7,351 nucleotides of DNA from Planctomycetota bacterium. GTDB taxonomy: Bacteria; Planctomycetota; Planctomycetia; Pirellulales; Pirellulaceae. The stretch covers positions 1 to 7,351 of the forward strand of contig JAPLNJ010000733.1 of assembly GCA_026692885.1 (NCBI GenBank), written 5' to 3'. Below the pieces are notes generated by a model. The model did no database searches. It was not told where the DNA came from and saw nothing but the letters and a program-made list of their open reading frames with translations. Numbering within the stretch: the first letter of the stretch is position 1; every line of letters starts with the position of its first letter. Both the position numbers and the translations under genes were made by a program. Positions 1 through 5,932 of the stretch are shown here, piece after piece.

Positions 1-274
1 TACAAACATTCGTCCTAGAGCGAAACAATTTGTACCCTGACGCACCCGTTCATTTTCCGCAGTCAAGACCAACTTTGGAGCAGCCTAGGGGCAGAGTGCA
101 GCGATGCCCCAGAAACCGGGTACTGGGGCTTCGCTTAGGCTCAGCCGCCAGCCACCCGGACCGTTGCCAGCACGGACGGCAGTGCGCAACCTTACGATCA
201 AGGCCGCTCCGCTGCGTGCGAACCCCTTCGGCCTACGCTCCACGCTCCGCTCGCTCCCTGCTGCTGGACTCGGC
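1..274. other. Non-coding region downstream of the 1215-residue kinase/FGE gene
   Basis: No convincing gene lies here. The reading frames crossing it are arginine- and proline-rich and look like shadows in GC-rich DNA. Around 190-260 there are loose repeats of the type GGAGCG/GAGCGGAGCG (coding strand of the neighbour). A hairpin at 106-129 is listed separately. A short inverted repeat, TACAAA at 1-6 with TTTGTA at 29-34, is probably chance. Confidence 0.6.
106..129 (-). terminator. Possible stem-loop terminator downstream of the kinase/FGE gene
   Basis: GCCCCAG (106-112) and CTGGGGC (123-129) form a perfect 7-bp GC-rich stem with a 10-base loop, about 145 bases beyond the stop codon at 275. 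There is no T-run after it in the direction of the minus-strand gene, so it does not fit a classical rho-independent terminator. It may only be a chance hairpin. Confidence 0.25.
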
Positions 275-3200
275 TCAGCGTGGGGACTGGACTGCGGCCA
301 GCCGGAAGCCCAGGGAGTCCCGGTCCGACGGCGAGGACCAGTTACGGGTCGCCGACCGGCAGATCGCGGTCGCGCCGTAACAACTGCCGCCGCGATCCAC
401 CCGGTAGGAGGCCAAGCCGGGCCCCGACGGATCACTCGCCGCCCCCGCCGCATAAGGACCGTACCCGTCCGCACACCACTCCCACACGTTGCCGTGCATA
501 TCGTACAACCCCCAGGCGTTGGCCTGCTTCGCGCCCACCGGGTGCGTCGCCTTGATCGAGTTTTTGTTGTACCAGGCGTACGTCCCCAGTTCCGCCTCGG
601 AGTCGCCAAACGAATACTTGCTGGTGCTACCAGCCCGGCAAGCGTACTCCCACTCGGCCTCGGTTGGTAAGCGATAGGTGCGCCCCGCCGCGCGCTCTTC
701 CGCGACTTCCGACAGCCGTTTGCAGAACGCCACGGCATCGTCCCACGAGACCATCTCGACGGGAAGGGATTCGCCCTTGAAATGGCTGGGGTTGCTGCCC
801 ACGACCTTCTGATATTGGGCCTGCGTCACCTCGTACACACCCAGATAGAACGGCTTGGTGATCTGTACACGGTGTTGTGGTTTCTCGTTCGCATCGGCTC
901 CGCGGTCCGAATCCAGCGAACCCATCAGGAATTCGCCGGCCGGAAGCAACACCAGCTTCATGCCGATCGAGTTGCTGATCGAGGGCAGCGTCGCGGCTGT
1001 CGGCGAGTTTGGCGGGGTATTCATCGACGGGAGCCGGCCCCAGGCCTGCCGCAGGTCCGTGAGCCGCGAATCTTGAGGGGCCAGTTTCTCCAGCTTCGCC
1101 AGCAACAGTTCGGCAGCCGGTTTGTCCGCCGCGGCAATTGCGGACTTGCATTGCGTCACCAGCGCATCCGTTTCGTCCGCCCGATCCCGCGCAGCCGTCG
1201 CCTCGGTGACCGCGCGGTTCAGCGTGTCTAACGCCTCACGGTACGACGCGGCAGCTTCTGCCAGGTTCTCCGCAACCGCTGCGGTTTCCGCAACCGCCAC
1301 CTTGTCCTCCGCGGCCTGGAACGACTCGCGGGCGTATTCCTGCAATTCGTCCACCGCGGCCGCAGAGCGGCCGGACGTCCACTTCTGCTGCACGTCGCCA
1401 AGTGCGTTGGCTGCTGCGGCGTCAGCTAGCGACTGTCCGAACGCTTCGGCTGCGTTGGTCAGCAACTGCTGGGCCAAAGCAAAGTTGTCTTCCTTCAACG
1501 CCGCCTTCCCTTCCGCCCTCAGCTCTTTGGCTCGTCGGTAGGCGGCCGGACGTACATTGGTCCGGAACGCCCCATCGGCGAGTCGCTGGGCCTTCTGCGC
1601 AGCTTCGATCGCGACGAGCGTCTCGCGTCGGGCACGAGCTGTCTGACGTGATGCGCTGATGGACGAACCCGTCATCCAGATGGACGAACCCGTCATCCAG
1701 ATGGCGAACCCCAACGCTCCCATCGCGCAGACGGACACCACCACGCGGACGAAGTGGTACAGCAGCACGTTCTCTTCGCCCACCGCCCGTCGCAAGCCTC
1801 GGTCCACACGCAGCACGAGCGCCACCAGCATTCCGAAAACCATCCGCGCCGCGTTGGCCAATCTTAGGCGCGGGACTACGTCAGGCACCAGCACAGGGGC
1901 CGCAGCGGGCGATAGCCACGCGGCCACTTGCTGCTCCTGGTCCCGGGTCAGCGCCACGACTTTCCGGTCGCGCAGCACTTCCTCCAGCAGGGGCACGTCC
2001 TCCAGACGGCCGTGGGCGGCCATCGCTAGATGGCCCACCAGGTTCCGCGCCGCAGGGTCATCCAATCGCCACAGGTCACGAAACACGGGCGACTGGTCGG
2101 GAGCCGCCAAGTCCTGCGGACCCAACAGCAACCGGTCCTCGTCGTAGTGCCGATCCCACAATTCGCGCCCGCCGACGATCAGGCAGCGCAGCGTGGTGTA
2201 GATCAGCAGGTGCGAGAAGCGGTCAATCTCCGGACCATACCCGCCCTGGTCCAGCCGCTGCCGATGCTGATAAGCCGGATGGCCCACCTCGCCCGGCGCC
2301 TGGTTCGCGAGGGCCGGCACGTACATCCCGTCGTAGTCGATCAACCGCAGATTCAGGAATCCTTGCTTATGGGGATCCGGCACCAGCAGCACATTCCCGT
2401 GCTGCAGGTCGCCATGCGCCACCTGCGCGTCGCGCAACCGCTGCGCGAGTTTCAACCACATATCGCACAGGACCGGCAACGTGTCTTTGGCGGTGCCGTT
2501 CTCGAAGCAGTCCAGCAGGAATTCGTCCAGACGCAGGCCTTCCACCCAGTCCATCTTGAGCACCGGGTAGCGTTCTCCCCGCACCAGGAGTTCGTTCGGT
2601 AGGTAGTCAAAGCCGACCAGGAACGGAAGTCGCTGGCGTTGTTCCCGCAGGTGCAGGTCGATTTGGCGGTACCGCTCCTGCAGGCCGGCCACGCGCTTGG
2701 TGAAGCATTTCACGGCCCAGTTCTGCCGCAAACTCGCCCCGCGCACTTGGAACACGGCCGCGAAGTTGCCGGTCCACCGCAAGGGCCTGTGGCAGGCATC
2801 CGTCACGGCTTGCCCGGCGCAAAGCTGCGCATCGCGGAAGTTGGCCGCCGGATTCTGCAGCACCTCGCCATAATCGCTCGCGTTCGGCCAATACGGTTGT
2901 ATCATCCTGGTCTGCGTCGTAGCGGGCGATAACCACGCGGCCACTTGCTGCTCCTGGTCCCTGGTCAAGGCTACGACTTTCCGGTCGCGCAGCACTTCCT
3001 CCAGCAGGGGCACGTCCTCCAAGCTGCCGTGGGCGGCCAGCGCCAAATGGCCCACCAGGTTCCGCGCCGCAAGGTCATCCAACCGCCACAGGTCGCGAAA
3101 CACGGGCGACTGATCGGGAGCCGCCAGGTCTTGCGGACCCAACAGCAACCGGTCCTCGTCGTAGTGTCGATCCCACAATTCGCGCCCGCCGACGATCAGG

Positions 3201-3922
3201 CAGCGCAGCGTGGTGTAGATCAGCAGGTGCGAGAAGCGGTCGATCTCCGGGCCATACCCGCCCTGGTTCAACCGCTGCCGATGCTGATAGGCCCGATGGC
3301 CCACCTCGCCAGGCGTCTGGTCCGACAGGGCCGGCACGTACATCCCGTCGTAGTCGATCAGCCGCAGATTCAAGGCCCCTTTGGTATCAGGATCCGGCAC
3401 CAGCAGCACATTCCCGTGCTGCAGGTCGCCATGCGCCACCTGCGCGTCGCGCAACCGTTGCGCGAGCTTCACCCACATCTCGCACAAGACCGGTAACATG
3501 CCTTTGGCGGTACCGTTCTCGAAGCACTCCAGCAGAAACTTGTCCAGACACAGCCCCTCGACCCAGTCCATCTTGAGCACCGGGTAGCGTTCTCCCCGCA
3601 CCAGGAGTTCGTTCGGTAGGTAGTCAAAGCCGACCAGGAACGAAAGACGCTGGCGTTGTTCCCGCAGGTGCAGATCGATTTGGCGATATCGTTCCTGCAG
3701 GCCGGCCACGCGTTTGGTGAAGCATTTCACGGCCCAGTTCTGCCGCAAACTCGCCCCGAGCACGTGGAACACGGCCGCGAAGTTGCCGGTATACCGCAAG
3801 GGCCGGCGGTGAATATCTGTCACCGCTTGCCCGGCGCAAATCCGCGCATCGCGGAAGTTGGCCGCTGGATTCTGCAGCACCTCGCCGTAATCGCTCGCGT
3901 TCGGCCAATACGGTTGCGTCAT
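275..3922 (-). CDS. Tandem double kinase-like, membrane-anchored protein with C-terminal FGE-sulfatase domain
   Basis: This 1215-residue protein has two kinase-like domains (about 1-335 and 340-674). Each has a glycine-loop-like GNFAAVF, the lysine of WAVKCF (K66, K405), a C-helix glutamate candidate in QERYRQ (E77), the catalytic loop HGDLQHGN (D166, D505) and IDYDG in place of DFG (D190, D529). All key kinase residues are present, but HGDLQ replaces HRDLK, as in YegI-like bacterial kinases. A membrane helix follows at about 720-744, then an alanine-rich helical stalk (757-965) and an FGE-sulfatase domain (about 981-1212: SIGMKLVLLPAGEFLMGS, YRLPTEAEWEYACRAG, MHGNVWEWC, LGFRLA). The likely topology is kinases inside, FGE domain outside. 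In the FGE active-site strand only the second catalytic cysteine seems kept. An in-frame stop at 3938-3940 and homology to the internal repeat support the ATG at 3922; no strong Shine-Dalgarno site is visible. The substrate is unknown. Confidence 0.95.
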   Translation of the reverse strand: MTQPYWPNASDYGEVLQNPAANFRDARICAGQAVTDIHRRPLRYTGNFAAVFHVLGASLRQNWAVKCFTKRVAGLQERYRQIDLHLREQRQRLSFLVGFDYLPNELLVRGERYPVLKMDWVEGLCLDKFLLECFENGTAKGMLPVLCEMWVKLAQRLRDAQVAHGDLQHGNVLLVPDPDTKGALNLRLIDYDGMYVPALSDQTPGEVGHRAYQHRQRLNQGGYGPEIDRFSHLLIYTTLRCLIVGGRELWDRHYDEDRLLLGPQDLAAPDQSPVFRDLWRLDDLAARNLVGHLALAAHGSLEDVPLLEEVLRDRKVVALTRDQEQQVAAWLSPATTQTRMIQPYWPNASDYGEVLQNPAANFRDAQLCAGQAVTDACHRPLRWTGNFAAVFQVRGASLRQNWAVKCFTKRVAGLQERYRQIDLHLREQRQRLPFLVGFDYLPNELLVRGERYPVLKMDWVEGLRLDEFLLDCFENGTAKDTLPVLCDMWLKLAQRLRDAQVAHGDLQHGNVLLVPDPHKQGFLNLRLIDYDGMYVPALANQAPGEVGHPAYQHRQRLDQGGYGPEIDRFSHLLIYTTLRCLIVGGRELWDRHYDEDRLLLGPQDLAAPDQSPVFRDLWRLDDPAARNLVGHLAMAAHGRLEDVPLLEEVLRDRKVVALTRDQEQQVAAWLSPAAAPVLVPDVVPRLRLANAARMVFGMLVALVLRVDRGLRRAVGEENVLLYHFVRVVVSVCAMGALGFAIWMTGSSIWMTGSSISASRQTARARRETLVAIEAAQKAQRLADGAFRTNVRPAAYRRAKELRAEGKAALKEDNFALAQQLLTNAAEAFGQSLADAAAANALGDVQQKWTSGRSAAAVDELQEYARESFQAAEDKVAVAETAAVAENLAEAAASYREALDTLNRAVTEATAARDRADETDALVTQCKSAIAAADKPAAELLLAKLEKLAPQDSRLTDLRQAWGRLPSMNTPPNSPTAATLPSISNSIGMKLVLLPAGEFLMGSLDSDRGADANEKPQHRVQITKPFYLGVYEVTQAQYQKVVGSNPSHFKGESLPVEMVSWDDAVAFCKRLSEVAEERAAGRTYRLPTEAEWEYACRAGSTSKYSFGDSEAELGTYAWYNKNSIKATHPVGAKQANAWGLYDMHGNVWEWCADGYGPYAAGAASDPSGPGLASYRVDRGGSCYGATAICRSATRNWSSPSDRDSLGFRLAAVQSPR
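1029..1204 (-). repeat. Stalk block shared with the second kinase/FGE gene (copy A)
   Basis: This stretch encodes the end of the helical stalk (AELLLAKLEKLAPQDSRLTD and flanks, ending in AWGRLP). It is nearly the same DNA as 6205-6380: by eye about 11 mismatches in the first 155 bases. The FGE coding sequence beyond it diverges. In this copy an extra linker rich in Pro, Thr and Ser (about residues 966-981) separates GRLP from ISNSIGMKL; the other gene joins them directly. Confidence 0.85.
1659..1700 (-). repeat. Perfect 21-bp tandem duplication inside the kinase/FGE gene
   Basis: Two adjacent identical 21-base units (1659-1679 and 1680-1700) encode IWMTGSS twice, at residues 741-754. They sit at the outer end of the membrane helix, where the juxtamembrane linker begins. 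The unit is a multiple of three, so the frame is kept. It looks like a recent slippage or small duplication event. Confidence 0.95.
1903..2914 (-). repeat. Kinase-domain repeat, copy 2
   Basis: Second half of an in-frame tandem duplication with a period of 1017 bases (339 codons: M1 and M340 are equivalent). The two protein copies differ at about 30 of 334 residues. The homology includes a few bases before the internal ATG at 2905 (CAGACCAGG against CAGACCGGG before the true start), so the duplicated unit began just upstream of the original start codon. It ends near the sequence for WLSPA. Confidence 0.92.
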
Positions 3923-3931
3923 CCCGGTCTG
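2920..3931 (-). repeat. Kinase-domain repeat, copy 1
   Basis: First unit of the tandem kinase duplication, carrying the start codon. It is closely alike at the DNA level to copy 2 and to the partial copy 3 (6906-7351), with identical synonymous sites over long stretches. The copy junction reads ATTQTR followed by the second methionine. Confidence 0.92.
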
Positions 3932-3940
3932 CCAATCTCA
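3923..3940 (-). promoter_or_regulatory. Start region of the double-kinase gene: upstream in-frame stop, weak ribosome site
   Basis: Reading upstream from the ATG at 3922 the codons are GGG, ACC, CAG, TGG, GAT and then the stop TGA at 3938-3940, so no upstream extension is possible. The sequence before the ATG has no clear AGGAGG-like site; GACCGGG is the nearest purine-rich stretch. Confidence 0.6.
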
Positions 3941-3970
3941 AAGAAGCGATGTCGCTGGCACAAGACACAA

Positions 3971-3999
3971 ATAGTACCAAATGGAAGCTGACCGATCCA
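3971..3999 (-). promoter_or_regulatory. Weak sigma70-like promoter candidate for the double-kinase gene
   Basis: On the minus strand TACTAT (3971-3976) resembles a -10 box and lies about 48 bases from the start codon. A poor -35 match, TGGATC (3994-3999), sits 17 bases upstream. The match is weak and the call rests only on spacing and the local A/T-rich patch in GC-rich DNA. Confidence 0.25.
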
Positions 4000-4075
4000 C
4001 CTGCCCCCCCCAGTCCCGAATGCGCAGGCACCGTCATCCCCAGACAGGAATCGCAGAACGGCCTTGCTTGGCGAC

Positions 4076-4340
4076 AGGGGGCCCCTCTCCAGAGCCGTGC
4101 AGGCCCGGACGCGCCTAAGCCGGCGAAATCGTGAGCGGTTTGGCGGGATCGAAGTCGAACTGCACCCTCGTAGCATGGCTCTCCAGAGCCGTGGCGGATC
4201 CGCCCTGTCACGCCCGAACGCGGCGAAGCCGGCGAAATCGTGAGCGGTTTGGCGGATCGAAGGCGAACTGCACCCTCGTAGCATGGCTCTCCAGAGCCGT
4301 GGCGGATCCGCCCTGTGACGTCCGAACGCGGCGAAGTTGG
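4076..4340. repeat. Tandem REP-like palindromic repeat array (two full copies and one partial)
   Basis: A 24-base core containing the palindrome GGCTCTCCAGAGCC occurs at 4170-4193 and 4278-4301, 108 bases apart. A degenerate partial copy ends at 4099. The flanks are repeated too: GCCGGCGAAATCGTGAGCGG before the core, and GCGGATCCGCCCTGT after it, itself containing the palindrome GGCGGATCCGCC. Each core can fold into a six-pair hairpin with a two-base loop. The same core appears at 5152-5175 and inverted at 5245-5268. No coding role is credible. It resembles an interspersed extragenic palindrome family. Confidence 0.88.
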
Positions 4341-4369
4341 TGGAGCCTTTGGCGGGGAGCGCGCAGTGA

Positions 4370-4445
4370 CGCGGTGACCTCGCCCCCGGCGGAAGCTGCC
4401 GGCCAAGTTGTGAGAGTTTGTCACCGCGGACCGGCGGCAGCTTCC
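4370..4445. other. Two interleaved perfect inverted repeats (pseudoknot topology)
   Basis: CGCGGTGAC (4370-4378) pairs with GTCACCGCG (4420-4428), and GGAAGCTGCCG (4391-4401) pairs with CGGCAGCTTCC (4435-4445). The arms are in order A, B, A', B', so the two stems cross as in an H-type pseudoknot. It may be a structured RNA or 5' leader element, a double binding site for dyad-recognising proteins, or chance in GC-rich DNA. Confidence 0.45.
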
Positions 4446-4503
4446 TCTGGGTCGCGGTCAAACGCATGCGCCACTGGCAACCGTGGGCGGCCCAAGTAGG
4501 GCG

Positions 4504-4543
4504 TGTCAAGCGGTTGTGTCGGGCAGTTGTGTCAAGCGGTTGT
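4504..4543. repeat. Direct repeat, period 26 bp, upstream of the small gene
   Basis: TGTCAAGCGGTTGT occurs at 4504-4517 and again at 4530-4543, with GTTGTGTC-like words between them. The second copy abuts a candidate -35 box. A 26-base spacing is not a whole number of helical turns. An operator is possible, but a local duplication is equally so. Confidence 0.6.
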
Positions 4544-4544
4544 C

Positions 4545-4573
4545 TTGTTCGCGTGTGCCTGGTCCGGTACACT
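4545..4573 (+). promoter_or_regulatory. Candidate sigma70-like promoter for the 76-residue protein gene
   Basis: TTGTTC (4545-4550) and TACACT (4568-4573) are separated by 17 bases. Matches to consensus are moderate (about 3/6 and 4/6). A start near 4580 would leave an untranslated leader of about 65 bases before the ATG at 4646. Confidence 0.3.
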
Positions 4574-4633
4574 TCCTGATAGTGAGCGGCGGGGCCGAAC
4601 GGCGTTTCCGCTTGTCAGGTCGTTTCATTTGAC

Positions 4634-4643
4634 GGGGGTAGGA
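4634..4643 (+). promoter_or_regulatory. Ribosome-binding region of the 76-residue protein gene
   Basis: A purine-rich stretch, GGGGGTAGGA, lies directly before the ATG at 4646. The AGGA part is only two bases from the start, while the G-run is six or more bases away and better spaced. This supports the chosen start. Confidence 0.5.
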
Positions 4644-4645
4644 TC

Positions 4646-4876
4646 ATGACCGAGGAAAATTTCGAGCGGGTGTTGACGGGTCTGACACAGCGCACGCCGT
4701 TCCGCTTATTCACCGTCGAGTTGCACGGGGGCCAGCGATTCGAGGTCGATCACCCCGGCGCCTTGGTGCATCGCGATGGCGTGGCCGTGTTTCTCGCGCC
4801 TGGCGGTATACCGATTTGGTTTGACCACGAGAGCATCAACCAAGTCATCGGCGCGTCTGCTAGCACTTCGCTCTAA
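4646..4876 (+). CDS. Small conserved hypothetical protein (76 residues)
   Basis: The protein starts MTEENFERVLTGL, followed by PFRLFTVELHGGQRFEVDHP and GVAVFLAPGGIPIWFDHESI. This layout (a short N-terminal helix, then PFRPF-type strand, a 'GG..EVdHP' turn, and a second strand pair ending in a residue set about 'I..V') recalls small proteins of about 70-90 residues that are common in planctomycete genomes and have no known function. It has no signal peptide, membrane segment or cysteine, so it is probably cytoplasmic. It has a plausible ribosome site and promoter, stands alone between two large minus-strand genes, and is divergent from one and convergent with the other. Its amino-acid composition is that of a real protein, unlike the arginine-rich frames around it. 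Function is unknown; membership in that small family is from memory. Confidence 0.8.
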   Translation: MTEENFERVLTGLTQRTPFRLFTVELHGGQRFEVDHPGALVHRDGVAVFLAPGGIPIWFDHESINQVIGASASTSL

Positions 4877-5151
4877 TCCAACGGCTTTCCCGACCTATTG
4901 CGGACGATCTGCCGGACGAGATCTGTGTCCACCGGCATCTGGTATTCGGATTCTGGGCGGGCAACGCCGATCAACAGCCGCATCAGACGATCTCTTCCGC
5001 CCCGAAGGGGCATAACAAATCAGCCCAGACACGCCCGGGTCTTTCCCCGGACGTACTTCAGCCGCGGTCGCGGCGCGCAGATCCCATAGCCGTCAGGCGG
5101 CGGGCCACGGCCTGCGAGCGGTGGCCCTCGTCGAAGTCGAACTGCACCCGC
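4877..5151. other. Non-coding region with short palindromes, 3' of the small gene
   Basis: No gene is supported; the open frames here run into the palindromic repeats and have biased composition. CCCCGAAGGGG (5000-5010), followed by CATAACAAATCAGCCCAG, resembles an interspersed repeat I recall from planctomycete intergenic DNA. CCGGG (5035-5039) and CCCGG (5046-5050) make a short stem with a six-base loop. The last 45 bases are the 5' flank (GTCGAAGTCGAACTGCAC) of the REP-like repeat. Confidence 0.5.
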
Positions 5152-5268
5152 GTAGCATGGCTCTCCAGAGCCGTGCAGGATCCGCCCTGTCGCTCAAAAA
5201 TCGGGCAGAAATCATCAGCGGTTTCGCTCATCACAGTCGAACCACACGGCTCTGGAGAGCCATGCTAC
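5152..5268. repeat. Inverted pair of the REP-like repeat between converging genes
   Basis: The 24-base core at 5152-5175 is matched perfectly, in inverted orientation, at 5245-5268, with 69 bases between. Each arm contains GGCTCTCCAGAGCC or its complement and can also fold on itself. The pair lies between the end of the plus-strand gene (4876) and the end of the minus-strand gene (5300). A bidirectional transcription stop or an mRNA 3'-end stabiliser is a reasonable inference. Flanks of the first arm match the array at 4076-4340. Confidence 0.88.
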
Positions 5269-5299
5269 GGAAACGCTACCGCGAGAGCCAATGCGCACT

Positions 5300-5932
5300 C
5301 TACCGAGATGGGGAGGCAAAGGATACTGTCCTCGCGAGGCGGAAGCCCAGGTTAACGACGCGGCTGTAGGGGGCGTCCCTGCCACGGCACGCCGCCCGGC
5401 AGTAGGACGCGCCGTAGTACCAACCGCCGCCCCGGTGCACCCGGTACGAGCCTGATGCGGCACCCGGTGGATCCTCGCTCGGCGACTTACCGTAGTACTC
5501 AGCGTCATACCAGTCAGCGCACCACTCAAACACGTTTCCGTGCATGTCGTACAAACCAAATCCGTTCGCTCGGTAAGAGCCCACCGGCGCCGTGAAAACG
5601 TATCCGTCGTGTCCGGCAATCACCCCGCTCCATTTCGGAAACTTCGCCTTGGCAGTGGCGTCGGCCACATTGGCTACCTCGTACAGCCCTTCAGGATCGT
5701 CGCCCTGTTGGTAACGCGTCCTTGTCCCCGCCCGACACGCGTACTCCCATTCGGCCTCGGTCGGCAATCGATAACTCGTTCCCTCCGTCCGGCTCAGCCA
5801 CTCGCAAAACGCTACCGCATCGTTCCAACTCACGTTCACCACCGGATGGTCCTCGCCCTGCGAAAAACCCACATTCTGCCACGTGTATTCCGGCTTCTGT
5901 TCATACTTCTCCCCCCTTGGCGTCCAACCCAT
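5300..5932 (-). CDS. 3' fragment of a frameshifted kinase/FGE gene: FGE-sulfatase domain C-terminal part
   Basis: This frame continues the FGE-sulfatase domain that stops at 5901 in the preceding frame. It reads GEKYEQKPEYTW, HPVVNVSWNDAVAFCEWLS, YRLPTEAEWEYACRAG, VGSYRANGFGLYDMHGNV, FEWCADWYDAEYYG and, near the end, YRVHRGGGWYYGASYCR and LGFRLA. It is the natural completion of the upstream half and has no good start of its own. The ATG at 5932 would be the nearest in-frame one, and the open frame extends further, to 5995. In the active-site strand the position of the first FGE cysteine is Tyr, and the second cysteine (SYC) is kept. If translation does not shift frame, this half is not made in register with its membrane anchor. 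Real coding conservation is clear; whether it is expressed is not. Confidence 0.85.
   Translation of the reverse strand: MGWTPRGEKYEQKPEYTWQNVGFSQGEDHPVVNVSWNDAVAFCEWLSRTEGTSYRLPTEAEWEYACRAGTRTRYQQGDDPEGLYEVANVADATAKAKFPKWSGVIAGHDGYVFTAPVGSYRANGFGLYDMHGNVFEWCADWYDAEYYGKSPSEDPPGAASGSYRVHRGGGWYYGASYCRAACRGRDAPYSRVVNLGFRLARTVSFASPSR

Noticed and set aside
85..1231. Open frames on both strands of 100-217 residues across the FGE and stalk coding region
   Set aside because: They are shadows of the minus-strand gene, which has clear domain motifs. GC-rich DNA gives few stops in other frames.
2603..2905. Separate gene starting at the internal ATG (2905) of the second kinase copy
   Set aside because: The frame is continuous with the upstream copy, and homology shows this Met is the duplicated original start. 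No strong ribosome site is visible, so an internal product is possible but unsupported.
3624..4572. Long minus-strand open frames of 217 and 266 residues upstream of and overlapping the start of the double-kinase gene
   Set aside because: They are mostly translations of the palindromic repeats plus an out-of-frame reading of the kinase gene. Composition is rich in Arg, Pro and Ser with repeated words, and there is no ribosome site.
4076..5268. CRISPR array
   Set aside because: The repeats are few, unevenly spaced (94 and 108 bases, then about 870), repeated in their flanks and partly inverted. There are no unique spacers of constant length and no cas genes.
5121..5369. Plus-strand frames of 60-82 residues over the inverted repeat pair
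   Set aside because: They consist of the REP-like repeat read as protein (WLSRA, GSGEPCYG) and run into the antisense of the FGE gene.
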